A DNA stretch of 36,058 nucleotides from an uncultured Alphaproteobacteria bacterium (lineage in GTDB: Bacteria; Pseudomonadota; Alphaproteobacteria; Rhodobacterales; Rhodobacteraceae): positions 1 to 36,058 of the forward strand of contig CACGMO010000021.1 of the NCBI GenBank assembly GCA_902574225.1, in the 5' to 3' direction. The notes beneath the pieces are model-generated. The model was not told the DNA's origin. It did no database searches and saw nothing but the letters and a program-made list of their open reading frames with translations. Shown here one piece after another: positions 9,072 to 17,300 of this stretch (its first letter is position 1; each line of letters starts with the position of its first letter). The translations under genes and the position numbers were made by a program.

Positions 9072-9236
9072 TTAAAGGCCTCTTAATATTTTAACTAATT
9101 TACTAGGGTCATTTATTATACAGTCCGCACTCGCTTGCTGCAGTTCTTCTTTAGCACTATAGCCTTAAATGACTGCAATTGTATTTATTTTAGCATTCTT
9201 ATCCATTTCAATTTCATGAATTATATGCTTGATCAT
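9072..9236 (-). pseudogene. Decayed C-terminus of a HAD-superfamily phosphatase
   Basis: The minus strand reads HEIEMDKNAKINTIAVI, then TAA, then GYSAKEELQQASADCIIND and on to a final TAA. This matches the end of phosphoglycolate-phosphatase-like HAD proteins, in which D-x-x-M-x-x-NAG...TIAVxWGY-x-x-x-EEL...AD-x-ii-D is the motif IV region and C-terminal tail. The conserved Trp before Gly-Tyr is replaced by the stop. Only about 54 codons remain; the catalytic motifs I-III are gone. The terminal TAA is immediately followed by the ATG of the acetoacetyl-CoA synthetase gene, so the two were probably once co-transcribed. Confidence 0.7.
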
Positions 9237-9258
9237 ATACGCTTTTTATTTTTTTTAC

Positions 9259-10479
9259 TTAAGCTTTTTCAGGGAGCTTGACACTAATATTGATAGTTAA
9301 AAATAACAAGGAAGCAAATACCGAAAATGCAGCAAAAAATTTGAACTGATGATCAATGAGATAGCCTAAGTCTATTAAATAACCACTTAAAATAGGTCCT
9401 ATAGCAGAACTAAAAACCATAATGGTTACTCCAACCGTACGCACTGACCCCAGATATAAAGATCCGAAGAATTCTGGGAAAAAAGTTCCATATACCACGA
9501 TGTATGCCCCTGCGCTTAAACCTAATAGGATAAAGATAAGGAATAATTCCAAATAACTTGTAGCGATCGATAAGAGTAATAACCCTGAGATGAGAGGAAA
9601 AAGAAAAACAGGTAGAACAGTTTTTGTGGAAAGCTTATCCACCAAATAACCGATTAAATACAAAGAAAAAAGAGTTGCAGCTGAATAGGCTGGAATAAAT
9701 AGTACATATGTTGAAAGATCCCAACCTTTTATTTCCACTAAATGAACTTGGTGGAAGAACAGGGTTGTTGTAATCATAGGAGAAGTCATTAGCCCCGGCA
9801 CTGCCGCCCAAAAAATCCAACTCCTTAACATTTCGGATCGCTTCCATGATTTTTTCAACATACCTACCTGCTGATTTTCTTTCTGTGGCTTGGTGCCCTT
9901 GTTTCGCTCTGTTTTTGCGAGAAACCTAACTGAGGCCAATATTAGTATACTCATTATTATCGATACATACCAGCTGGTCTGCCAACTTAGAAGGCCTATT
10001 AAAGCAACAAATATTGTAGGCATTATAGCTTCTGCAAGAGTGTAACCAGAGTTCGCAACGGCGACTGCCTTTCCCTTATTTTTAAAAAACCATTTGCCAC
10101 AAAAGACCATTGATATGTGCCCAAGCATTCCTTGACCAAAAAAACGGAGGCCTAGAATAATAAAAACTAGCCCCCATGTAGAAGTATTGTTTGCCATTAA
10201 AAATACAAAAACTATTAATCCAAAAATGACCGACGTGCTAAGTCTTTTAGCTGAAATTCTATCTGCATAACCACCCACAAAGAGGATAAGAATTGCTGAA
10301 GATAAAGTCGCGCAAGAGTAGATCAGTCCCCATTGACCATGAGTTAACTCGAAAGTAGCCCTAATTTCTCCCGAGTATAATGAAATGAAGAAAGTCTGAC
10401 CAAAAGCAGAACAAAAAGTAAGAATAAATACTACATAGAGCCAGCGTAAATTTTTTATGTAAAAATCTATATTGATCAT
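9259..10479 (-). CDS. Major facilitator superfamily transporter
   Basis: This is a polytopic inner-membrane protein of 406 residues from the ATG at 10479, with about 12 hydrophobic segments in two halves of six. The halves are split by a basic loop (KTERNKGTKPQKENQQ) in the middle. GGYADRISAKRL after the second helix is the MFS A-like loop, and GYLVDKLSTKT is its repeat in the second half. Overall it resembles oxalate/formate-antiporter-like or monocarboxylate MFS carriers, but the substrate cannot be assigned. The frame is open to a TTG at 10518, adding 13 residues; neither start has a good ribosome site. It is divergent from the crotonase gene with a very short shared promoter region. Confidence 0.8.
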   Translation of the reverse strand: MINIDFYIKNLRWLYVVFILTFCSAFGQTFFISLYSGEIRATFELTHGQWGLIYSCATLSSAILILFVGGYADRISAKRLSTSVIFGLIVFVFLMANNTSTWGLVFIILGLRFFGQGMLGHISMVFCGKWFFKNKGKAVAVANSGYTLAEAIMPTIFVALIGLLSWQTSWYVSIIMSILILASVRFLAKTERNKGTKPQKENQQVGMLKKSWKRSEMLRSWIFWAAVPGLMTSPMITTTLFFHQVHLVEIKGWDLSTYVLFIPAYSAATLFSLYLIGYLVDKLSTKTVLPVFLFPLISGLLLLSIATSYLELFLIFILLGLSAGAYIVVYGTFFPEFFGSLYLGSVRTVGVTIMVFSSAIGPILSGYLIDLGYLIDHQFKFFAAFSVFASLLFLTINISVKLPEKA

Positions 10480-10555
10480 TGAACTTGTCAGTAAAAAGTT
10501 TGTATTCTTTAATAACAATAGTCGTATACTTGAAACTATAATAGGAAAGAATTAA

Positions 10556-11329
10556 ATGTCAGAAATTATAAAAGTAGAGCATTTAACAGACCACATAGTC
10601 GAGGTTTTAATTAATAGGCCAGAAAATTATAACACATTTAATACAGAACTCAGGCTAAGTCTCGCTGAAAAATTGAGGAAAATTGATCAAAATAAAGATA
10701 CGAGAATAGTGATATTGAGAGGAGAGGGTCCTGGTTTTTGTGCTGGCGCCGATTTAAATGATGGAGGGCAAATGCCTCCTTCAAAACAGCTTTTAGATGA
10801 GTATTTTCCCATATTTGAAATAATCTCAAAAAGTCAAAAACTTTTCGTAGCTGCCGTCCATGGATCAGCAGCGGGAATAGGAACGGCTTTAGCAATGAAT
10901 TGTGATTTTACAGTGATGGCGGCTTCCTCGCGTATTTCAATGGTGTTTTCTAATATTGGCTTGGTGCCTGATGGAGGAGCAACGTATCTTCTCCAAAAAT
11001 CTCTAGGCTATAGAAAAGCTTTAGAGGTAATTGTGTCGGGCAGCCATCTATCTTCGGAGGAATGTCTAAACTACGGATTAGCAAACAAAATATTTCAGGA
11101 TGGTAGCTTTATTGATGACGTAAGAGGCTGGGCCGAAGAATTATCGCAAAGATCGCCTTTAGCGGCATCTGCTGCAAAGCAAGTAATGCGTGAAGATACA
11201 TTTAAGGCTTACTGTGATAGATTTAATCATGAAGCGAGAGAACAAGATAATTTGATGCTGAGCAACGATTTTAAATCTGCTGTAGAGTCATTTTTTAAAA
11301 AAGAAAAACCAAATTTTACAGGGACTTAG
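10556..11329 (+). CDS. Enoyl-CoA hydratase/isomerase (crotonase) family protein
   Basis: This is a 257-residue crotonase-fold enzyme. The two oxyanion-hole segments are FCAGADL at 61-67 and GSAAGIG at 103-109. At the active site it has GLVPDGG (Asp139), the arrangement seen in PaaG-like isomerases, rather than the two glutamates of classical enoyl-CoA hydratase. An isomerase or another acyl-CoA reaction is therefore as likely as hydration. An AGGAAAG ribosome site lies about 7 bases before the ATG, and a TATAAT precedes it. It converges with bchO, whose stop lies 13 bases on, and it marks the left boundary of the photosynthesis cluster. No pathway partner is adjacent. Confidence 0.85.
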   Translation: MSEIIKVEHLTDHIVEVLINRPENYNTFNTELRLSLAEKLRKIDQNKDTRIVILRGEGPGFCAGADLNDGGQMPPSKQLLDEYFPIFEIISKSQKLFVAAVHGSAAGIGTALAMNCDFTVMAASSRISMVFSNIGLVPDGGATYLLQKSLGYRKALEVIVSGSHLSSEECLNYGLANKIFQDGSFIDDVRGWAEELSQRSPLAASAAKQVMREDTFKAYCDRFNHEAREQDNLMLSNDFKSAVESFFKKEKPNFTGT

Positions 11330-11342
11330 TGTGACTTTGGTC

Positions 11343-12194
11343 TCAAAGAGAATTAATCTCTTTGGCAATTTTTGCACTTGAAACTTCGTGGATCAAATGG
11401 CCCTCACTTTCAAAAAGCTTTATTTTAGCGTTAAACGCTTTTTTGTGAGCCCTTACAGATGTTTTATAATTTACAATCCCATCGCGCATGCCTGCTAAAA
11501 AAAGAGTTGGAACACTGACTTTTTTAAGTTTTTTTTCAATATCGCCGATATCCCAATTAGAAATGAATGCCAGAGTGCCGGTAACATGGTCCTCATCAGT
11601 CATGAGTTTCATATAGTAGTCAATATTTTTACTATTAAGATTGCTCCCAGATATTGATAAAAATTTTCTAAGACTTGTTTCGGCACTATTAAAAAGCCTT
11701 ATCCAATATTTAGTTAAAGGGCTCCCATAAAACACTTTTGCCATTAGTGGAAAAATGGTCCCAGCTGGACCTTCAAATCTCTCTAGAGCACCATTTATAA
11801 GAACTATGGATGACAGAGGTCCCTCGTAGATAACGGATAAGGACAAAACGATTACTGCACCGATAGAGTGACCTACAAAGACGTTTGGTTTAATCTTTAA
11901 TGACTCAAAAAGAATTATCATATCCCTCACAATAGTATCGTGTTGAGGTTGTATTCCTTTTTTTATCTTTGAGAATCTGTGTCCAGGTAGGTCAACCGCC
12001 AAAACTTGAAACTCATTTAGTTTTGGTATTAGATTGGCCCAAGAATGAGAAGAAGCTCCAGCTCCATGGATAAGGAGTATAATAGGGTTGCCTATTTTTC
12101 CAATTAGTTGATAATGCCAGACAAAATTATCGGTCTCAAGGAACTTACTATGTTCAGAGTATGGCCAAAAATTATTTGAAGCGTCATTTACCAT
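11343..12194 (-). CDS. bchO: BchO, alpha/beta hydrolase of the magnesium chelatase locus
   Basis: This is a 283-residue alpha/beta-hydrolase fold protein. The oxyanion loop is LIHGAGASSHSW near 41, the nucleophile elbow GHSIGAV near 107, the acid Asp in LAGMRDGIV near 237, and the His in SEGHLIHE near 265. Its position directly after bchD (9 bases between genes) is the standard place of bchO in purple bacteria, where it is called a magnesium chelatase accessory protein. Its biochemical activity is not settled. It is the last gene of the crtA-bchI-bchD-bchO unit transcribed leftward. Confidence 0.9.
   Translation of the reverse strand: MVNDASNNFWPYSEHSKFLETDNFVWHYQLIGKIGNPIILLIHGAGASSHSWANLIPKLNEFQVLAVDLPGHRFSKIKKGIQPQHDTIVRDMIILFESLKIKPNVFVGHSIGAVIVLSLSVIYEGPLSSIVLINGALERFEGPAGTIFPLMAKVFYGSPLTKYWIRLFNSAETSLRKFLSISGSNLNSKNIDYYMKLMTDEDHVTGTLAFISNWDIGDIEKKLKKVSVPTLFLAGMRDGIVNYKTSVRAHKKAFNAKIKLFESEGHLIHEVSSAKIAKEINSL
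11344..11364. terminator. Hairpin at the crotonase / bchO convergent junction
   Basis: CAAAGAGA at 11344-11351 and TCTCTTTG at 11357-11364 form a perfect 8-bp stem with a 5-base loop, overlapping the last codons of bchO. Only a modest T-stretch (ATTTTTG) follows on the plus strand, so this is a weak candidate for terminating the crotonase transcript. Confidence 0.3.
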
Positions 12195-12203
12195 CTCTAT
12201 GCA

Positions 12204-13910
12204 CTATATCGATCGCTGAACTGCTTTTGAAATGCTGCTGGAATTAGCCATTGGCAATTGGAAATAATGACCGTTTAGCTCTCTTGCGAGCTCATTAGCT
12301 ATTGGTGTTTTTCTTCTAGACGTATCAATAAAGATATTATTGATAGCGTTTCGTTTTATTAATGATGCTACGAAAGTTGTATCCTCAATGGCCTTGACCC
12401 GGTCTCCCACTCCATCGAGCGACATGTTTCCCCTACCGTCAGATAACAGGATAATAATAGGTTTTATACTTCGGGACCTAGCTGAATTAGCCAATTTAAA
12501 TGCTTCGAGTAGACCATTAGCCAAAGGTGTAGCACCACCTCCAGGCAGTGCACTTAATTTTTTCTTGGCTGTCACAAGAGATTTTGTAGGTAATAGTAAA
12601 GGATCAGCTTTCAATCCACTAAAAGAAATGAGAGCAACATTATCTCGCTTTGCATAAGCATCGGATAATAATATCTCGATAGCTCCCTTTGCTTCATTTA
12701 ACCGCCCAATAGCATTAGAGCCCGAGGCATCAACTAAAAATATTAGAAGCCTCTCTGACTGCTTCTCAAATCTTTTTATCATAATGTCTTGTGGATAAAT
12801 GATAATTTTTCTATTTTTTGTAATAGAAGAAGATCTTATTTTTTGCCAAGGGATAGATTTTGTAAGCGTCCCCATCAAATCAATTCTTTTGTCAGAAGAA
12901 TATTTCCTATTAACGGAAGGGATAGGGCGGCCTACAGAGAAATTATTGTTTCTTTCTCCAGATCCAGCTGCTTCCCCATAACTAATAGATTGAGAATTTT
13001 TTGACAAAAGAGTCTCAATGAGGCTGCTTGGGAGAGAGATTTTAAGAGCATCTATGAGCATTTTTTTGTCTTCACTATTTAGTTCTGTTTCGTTCGCTTT
13101 ACTTTCATTATCATCTCTTGATTGTTCTTGTTCAGGCGTCGCTACTTTCTCCTCTTGTTGAAATTCTGGAATTTGTTTTGCTTTATGAATCATTGAGAGG
13201 GAAATAGCTAGGTTTATGTCTTCTCTCGTTACACTCTTTTTTCCTTTATAAGCACATAATGACTTAGCAACTTTTAAGGTGGTAAAAATTATATGCATAT
13301 TGGAAATAGAAAACATTTCGGCGGACGCGATTAAGTAATCCAATATTTTTTTATTCACTTGTACAGCCGCTAGCTTTTCTTTAGCCTCAGAAATTTTTTT
13401 TCTATTTATAGAAACTTTTTTCAAATCTTTATGTCTTGTGCCATCCAGATTTATAGAAAAAATAAGATACTCGGATAGATTTTCTCTGGGCACTTCGTTA
13501 CTTTCGCTTTCGTCTAATGCAATAAAGAATTTGTTGCTGTTGTTCTTAATTTTGTTTCTCAAAAATGTAGCTAGACCTTTTTCCATTTTTTCCGTGTTAG
13601 TTAAAATTAAAGCGATGTTGTCGGATGAGAATATATCTTCGTTATATTTTGGCGTGCCAAAGGTTAGTGTATCGACCATGTTAATGTTCTTGACAAAGTC
13701 GGTTGGATTTTGAAAGGGATAAATTTTTTTCAATCGTTTTGGTTTTAATAGGGACAAGAGGTTAGAAAGAAACACCGTTCTTAATGTTGAATAGTTGGCC
13801 TTTATAGATAACGAACCAAGAGAGGGATCGATACTACTAACTGTTAATATGCCCTGAATGAGAGCATTTACATCGAGCTCATGTTCAAGAAAGTCAATTT
13901 TATTTGTCAT
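12204..13910 (-). CDS. bchD: Magnesium chelatase subunit BchD
   Basis: This is the 568-residue D subunit of Mg-protoporphyrin IX chelatase, the first committed step of bacteriochlorophyll synthesis. The N-terminal third is a degenerate AAA+ domain without an intact Walker A. A highly acidic linker (EFQQEEKVATPEQEQSRDD region, about 243-275) follows. The C-terminal von Willebrand A domain has the metal-ion site DASGS in FLVDASGSNAIGR near 396 and SDGRGN near 490. It forms a two-ring complex with BchI that drives Mg insertion by BchH (not in this window). The start overlaps the bchI end by 11 bases, implying coupled translation. Confidence 0.95.
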   Translation of the reverse strand: MTNKIDFLEHELDVNALIQGILTVSSIDPSLGSLSIKANYSTLRTVFLSNLLSLLKPKRLKKIYPFQNPTDFVKNINMVDTLTFGTPKYNEDIFSSDNIALILTNTEKMEKGLATFLRNKIKNNSNKFFIALDESESNEVPRENLSEYLIFSINLDGTRHKDLKKVSINRKKISEAKEKLAAVQVNKKILDYLIASAEMFSISNMHIIFTTLKVAKSLCAYKGKKSVTREDINLAISLSMIHKAKQIPEFQQEEKVATPEQEQSRDDNESKANETELNSEDKKMLIDALKISLPSSLIETLLSKNSQSISYGEAAGSGERNNNFSVGRPIPSVNRKYSSDKRIDLMGTLTKSIPWQKIRSSSITKNRKIIIYPQDIMIKRFEKQSERLLIFLVDASGSNAIGRLNEAKGAIEILLSDAYAKRDNVALISFSGLKADPLLLPTKSLVTAKKKLSALPGGGATPLANGLLEAFKLANSARSRSIKPIIILLSDGRGNMSLDGVGDRVKAIEDTTFVASLIKRNAINNIFIDTSRRKTPIANELARELNGHYFQLPMANSSSISKAVQRSI

Positions 13911-14913
13911 CTATCAGTTCATTGACTTTTCTTTTCACGCGTACCTCTGAACTTGTATCATCCAATGGATCCCTTCTCAGTCTATGGCTAAGAGTGTAAA
14001 CAGCTATCTCTCTAATATCCTCTAAAGTCGGCTTTGTTGTCTCATTAAACGCACAGAGTGCTCGTAAAGCCCTCAAAAGTGTTAATTCTCCCCTCAATCC
14101 ATCAGAGCCCACCGCGATACAAATTTCAGCACACTTTGATAAAATACTATCGTCAAGCTCAATATTATCTAAAGCATTTTTTGCATGAATTATTTTTTTT
14201 TGCACTGTTAAATCTTTCCGTCTCCACTTCCGTAAAAAAGCTTGAGGATCTCTTTCAAACTCGTCTCTTCTTTTAATCACTTCAATCCTTTGCGATATTT
14301 CAGAGGGGGAACCCACATTTACTGAGAAACCAAATCTATCAAGTAGCTGCGGTCTGAGTTCACCCTCTTCAGGATTCCCAGAACCAATTAAGACAAACTT
14401 TGATGAGTGTCTTATAGATATTCCATCCCTTTCGACTAGGTTCTCTCCTGATGCAGCAACGTCTAAAAGCAGATCAACGATATGATCCTCAAGCAAGTTG
14501 ACCTCATCTATATAAAGGAAGCCACTATTTGCTTTGGCTAACAAGCCTGGTTCAAACACTTTCCTGCCCTCAGTTAAAGCAATTTCTAAATTTAGTGCTC
14601 CAACAACTCTGTCTTCTGTTGACCCCAATGGAAGATCTATAACAGGAGTTGAACGTTCTTCAAACTCAAGAGACTTCTTTTTTTTACACTGATCGCATAG
14701 ATTAAATGAATTCTGACAATTAAAGGAGCAATCTATTACAAAATTTTGCTTTGGTAATAATCCGGCGAGCGATCTAACAATGGTTGATTTCCCAGTACCT
14801 CGATCTCCAAAGACGAGTACGCCTCCAATTGATGGATCGATTGCTGTCAAAATTAGAGCAAGTTTCATTTGTTCTTGTCCAACTATTGCTGAGAATGGAA
14901 AATACTTATTCAC
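13900..14913 (-). CDS. bchI: Magnesium chelatase ATPase subunit BchI
   Basis: This is the 337-residue AAA+ motor of Mg chelatase. Walker A is GDRGTGKST at 36-44, and Walker B is FLYIDEVNLLEDHIVDLLLD near 132. Sensor-1 is GSGNPEEG near 175, and the arginine-finger region is LLDRFG. It starts with GTG (14911-14913), preceded by AAGGAAG, and overlaps the crtA stop by 8 bases. A cysteine-bearing stretch (CSFNCQNSFNLCDQC, about 62-76) is seen in the family near this position. Co-transcription with crtA follows the Rhodobacter arrangement, so it is probably under the PpsR-controlled promoter upstream of crtA. Confidence 0.95.
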   Translation of the reverse strand: MNKYFPFSAIVGQEQMKLALILTAIDPSIGGVLVFGDRGTGKSTIVRSLAGLLPKQNFVIDCSFNCQNSFNLCDQCKKKKSLEFEERSTPVIDLPLGSTEDRVVGALNLEIALTEGRKVFEPGLLAKANSGFLYIDEVNLLEDHIVDLLLDVAASGENLVERDGISIRHSSKFVLIGSGNPEEGELRPQLLDRFGFSVNVGSPSEISQRIEVIKRRDEFERDPQAFLRKWRRKDLTVQKKIIHAKNALDNIELDDSILSKCAEICIAVGSDGLRGELTLLRALRALCAFNETTKPTLEDIREIAVYTLSHRLRRDPLDDTSSEVRVKRKVNELIDDK

Positions 14914-15610
14914 TTGCTTCCTTATTTATATTTATTTCTGGCCATTGGCCGATTTGTTTGTCTATTGCAAATCGTGCATAGAGTTCCTCTTTAAACCAAT
15001 TATTTTCCCTTACAGCTTTAATAGCCTCCTTGTGAGGCCCATGATTTCTAGCAAATTGATCCATGCTTTCCTGACTTGGCCATATTGAGAAGGTGACTTG
15101 GTGAAACCAGGGAATTTCTCCTAAGCCGATTTTAAATAAAACATTTCTATTGAGCCCAATTGTTTTTGATATATCTGGCACTCTTTTCCAAAACTTTAAA
15201 AGGATACTCGTTTTTATTGTTGCTCTTGTAAGCGCTACTACAGGAAATGTTTGATCGAGGTTATCAGTTATTTCAAACGGGTTTCTTTTATCCCAACTAC
15301 CCCAAGATCTGGTAGGTTTTAGATATAGCGTCCAGTTTTCTTTCGATCTATTTTTATATTGTTTGAAAATTGATGAGTTGGCTATGTTTTGATCCGCATC
15401 GGTCACACTATCCCATACTGCCATGATAGCATAAACATTAGGGTTTAATACAGGGGTAAAGCCTTCCCCCACACCACTTCCAAAAAGTTTATAAAATTGC
15501 AGGCCTTTCATCCTTCTCATATATAAATGTGAAAACCCCATGTGGGAAAAAGCCCAAAGTTTGCCAAATATGGACTGGAACCTAAAAAAACTTATGGTAA
15601 TTATTTTAAT
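14906..15610 (-). CDS. crtA: Spheroidene monooxygenase CrtA (apparent ATT start)
   Basis: CrtA inserts the 2-oxo group of spheroidene to give spheroidenone. The core FYKLFGSGVGEGFTP and the later IPWFHQVTFSIWPS are diagnostic. The first in-frame ATG (15541) would remove the conserved opening. Reading upstream gives KIITISFFRFQSI then FGKLWAFSHMGF, which matches the family start (roughly V-T-L-S-F-F-R-F...WA-x-x-QM). The only frame limit is a TAG at 15614-15616. GGAG at 15617-15620 lies 6 bases before an ATT at 15608-15610. I therefore set the start at that ATT, giving 234 residues, close to the usual 235-245. If ATT is not used, the gene would make a shortened, probably weak, product. Confidence 0.8.
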   Translation of the reverse strand: MKIITISFFRFQSIFGKLWAFSHMGFSHLYMRRMKGLQFYKLFGSGVGEGFTPVLNPNVYAIMAVWDSVTDADQNIANSSIFKQYKNRSKENWTLYLKPTRSWGSWDKRNPFEITDNLDQTFPVVALTRATIKTSILLKFWKRVPDISKTIGLNRNVLFKIGLGEIPWFHQVTFSIWPSQESMDQFARNHGPHKEAIKAVRENNWFKEELYARFAIDKQIGQWPEININKEASE

Positions 15611-15641
15611 TATCTACTCCAAAATGGCTTATTCAATTCAA

Positions 15642-15670
15642 AGCATATTTTTTATTAAAAATATTGTCAA
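15642..15670 (-). promoter_or_regulatory. Sigma-70-like promoter of crtA-bchIDO
   Basis: On the minus strand TTGACA (15670-15665) is separated by 17 bases from TATGCT (15647-15642). The -35 lies inside the PpsR palindrome, so repressor binding would block polymerase. On the plus strand TTGTCA (15664-15669), 17 bases, and TAAGAT (15687-15692) form a weaker counterpart for crtI. Confidence 0.55.
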
Positions 15671-15682
15671 AAAAAACTGACA
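15665..15682. promoter_or_regulatory. PpsR/CrtJ-type operator between crtA and crtI
   Basis: TGTCAAAAAAAACTGACA fits the PpsR/CrtJ consensus TGT-N12-ACA, with symmetric outer five bases (TGTCA/TGACA). PpsR represses photosynthesis genes under high oxygen and light in purple bacteria, and the crtA-crtI region carries such a site in Rhodobacter. It ends only 15 bases before the crtI ATG. Confidence 0.75.
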
Positions 15683-15697
15683 TGTTTAAGATCAGAT

Positions 15698-17296
15698 ATG
15701 TTGAAAAAGACCGACGAAACGTACTTTGATGGTAAGAGTGAAGTGGAAAAGCCTTCTGTTGCCATTATTGGAGCGGGATTTGGAGGCTTGTCTGCGGCAA
15801 TGCTTCTCTCTAAAAAAGGGTACCATGTCCACGTTTTTGATAGATTACAAACTGTTGGTGGTCGCGGGTCATCCAAAACTCAAAAAGGACATCGATTTGA
15901 TCTAGGTCCAACGATTTTGACTTTACCAAAAAACTTTGAAGAACTTTGGAAGAGATGTGGGGATGATCTCAATAAACATGTTAAGATAGAAAAGCTTAAT
16001 CCATATTATGATTTGATATTTGAAGATAATGATGTTCTTTCAGTTTCTGGCAACAAATCAAATTTTGAGGCTCAAATTAAAAAATTTGCACCGAATGATC
16101 TTAAAGGATATCGAAAGTTCATGCGTTTATCAGAAAGGCAATATAATTTCGCGTTTTCAAAAAAGGGCTCAATGGGAAGAAGTCCCATGCATAGACTATG
16201 GGATACTCTAAAGGTTCTTCCAATATTTGCTCTTCTAAGAGCAGATAGGTCAGTTTATAAAAGTGCTGCGAGCTATGTATCCAACTCAAAGCTAAGATTT
16301 GCGTTAAGTTTTCATCCACTTTTTGTAGGTGGGAATCCCTTCACTGTTACGTCCATGTGGGGTTTAGTGAATTATTTGGAGCATAGATTTGGTGTTTACT
16401 ATATTCACGGAGGAGCTCAAGCCATGGCAAATAAAATGGCAGATAAAATTAAATCCTCAGGGGGTCAAGTAACACTTAATACAACAGTTAATAAAATTTT
16501 AACAAAAGATAACAAAGCAATTGGAGTTCAATTGGAGTCTGGAGAAAAAATTAGCGCAGATTATGTAGTGTCAAACGCAGATCTTCAGAATACATATGAT
16601 AGTTTATTAGGGCACCAAAGAAAGAAAAGGTGGACCAAACATAAATTAGACGCGAAGAATTGGTCAATGAGTCTCTTTGTTTGGCATTTTGGCACGTCAA
16701 AAACAAGATCAAAGTGGAAGAATGTCGGGCATCATACAATTCTGGTGGGACCCAATTATAAAAAAGAGGTTAATGATATTTTTATAAAAGGGAAGTTGCC
16801 TCAGGAAATGAGTTTATATGTACATAGACCTTCTGTCACTGACAAAACTTGTGCTCCAAAAGGAGACGATACTTTTTATGTATTGGCTTGCGTTCCAAAC
16901 CTAAGTTTTAATAATGATATTCACTGGCGTAACATTGAAAAAAGCTACAAGAAAAAAATACTTGATGTTTTAGAGAGAAGACTTTTGCCTGGGCTGGGCC
17001 GATCAATAAAAACCGAGTATGTTATGACCCCCCTTGATTTTAAAGAAAGATATTTGAGCCATTTCGGAAGTGGTTTTTCCTTGGAACCTCAAATGTTTCA
17101 AAGCGCCTGGTTTAGACCTCACAATAGATCAGAAGAGCTTGATAATCTCTTTCTTGTTGGCGCTGGTACTCATCCTGGGCCAGGATTACCGGGCGTTCTT
17201 GCATCTGCAGAAATATTAGATGAAATTCTTCCGGATTTGAAAAAGGTTTCGAATAAAACAAGCTATTCCACCAATAAGAAAGTAATGCAGGTTTAA
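15698..17296 (+). CDS. crtI: Phytoene desaturase CrtI
   Basis: This is a 532-residue FAD-dependent desaturase that introduces double bonds into phytoene to form neurosporene (three steps) or lycopene (four); in a CrtA/C/D/F setting neurosporene is expected. The dinucleotide-binding motif VAIIGAGFGGLSAAMLL is at 22-38, and the C-terminal signature is LVGAGTHPGPGLPGV. The ATG at 15698 has no strong ribosome site, and the predicted transcription start falls almost on it. Leaderless translation, or a GTG at 15743 (residue 16, with AAGAG upstream), are alternatives. It starts the crtI-crtB-tspO unit, and crtB follows after 4 bases. Confidence 0.93.
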   Translation: MLKKTDETYFDGKSEVEKPSVAIIGAGFGGLSAAMLLSKKGYHVHVFDRLQTVGGRGSSKTQKGHRFDLGPTILTLPKNFEELWKRCGDDLNKHVKIEKLNPYYDLIFEDNDVLSVSGNKSNFEAQIKKFAPNDLKGYRKFMRLSERQYNFAFSKKGSMGRSPMHRLWDTLKVLPIFALLRADRSVYKSAASYVSNSKLRFALSFHPLFVGGNPFTVTSMWGLVNYLEHRFGVYYIHGGAQAMANKMADKIKSSGGQVTLNTTVNKILTKDNKAIGVQLESGEKISADYVVSNADLQNTYDSLLGHQRKKRWTKHKLDAKNWSMSLFVWHFGTSKTRSKWKNVGHHTILVGPNYKKEVNDIFIKGKLPQEMSLYVHRPSVTDKTCAPKGDDTFYVLACVPNLSFNNDIHWRNIEKSYKKKILDVLERRLLPGLGRSIKTEYVMTPLDFKERYLSHFGSGFSLEPQMFQSAWFRPHNRSEELDNLFLVGAGTHPGPGLPGVLASAEILDEILPDLKKVSNKTSYSTNKKVMQV

Positions 17297-17300
17297 TCAA

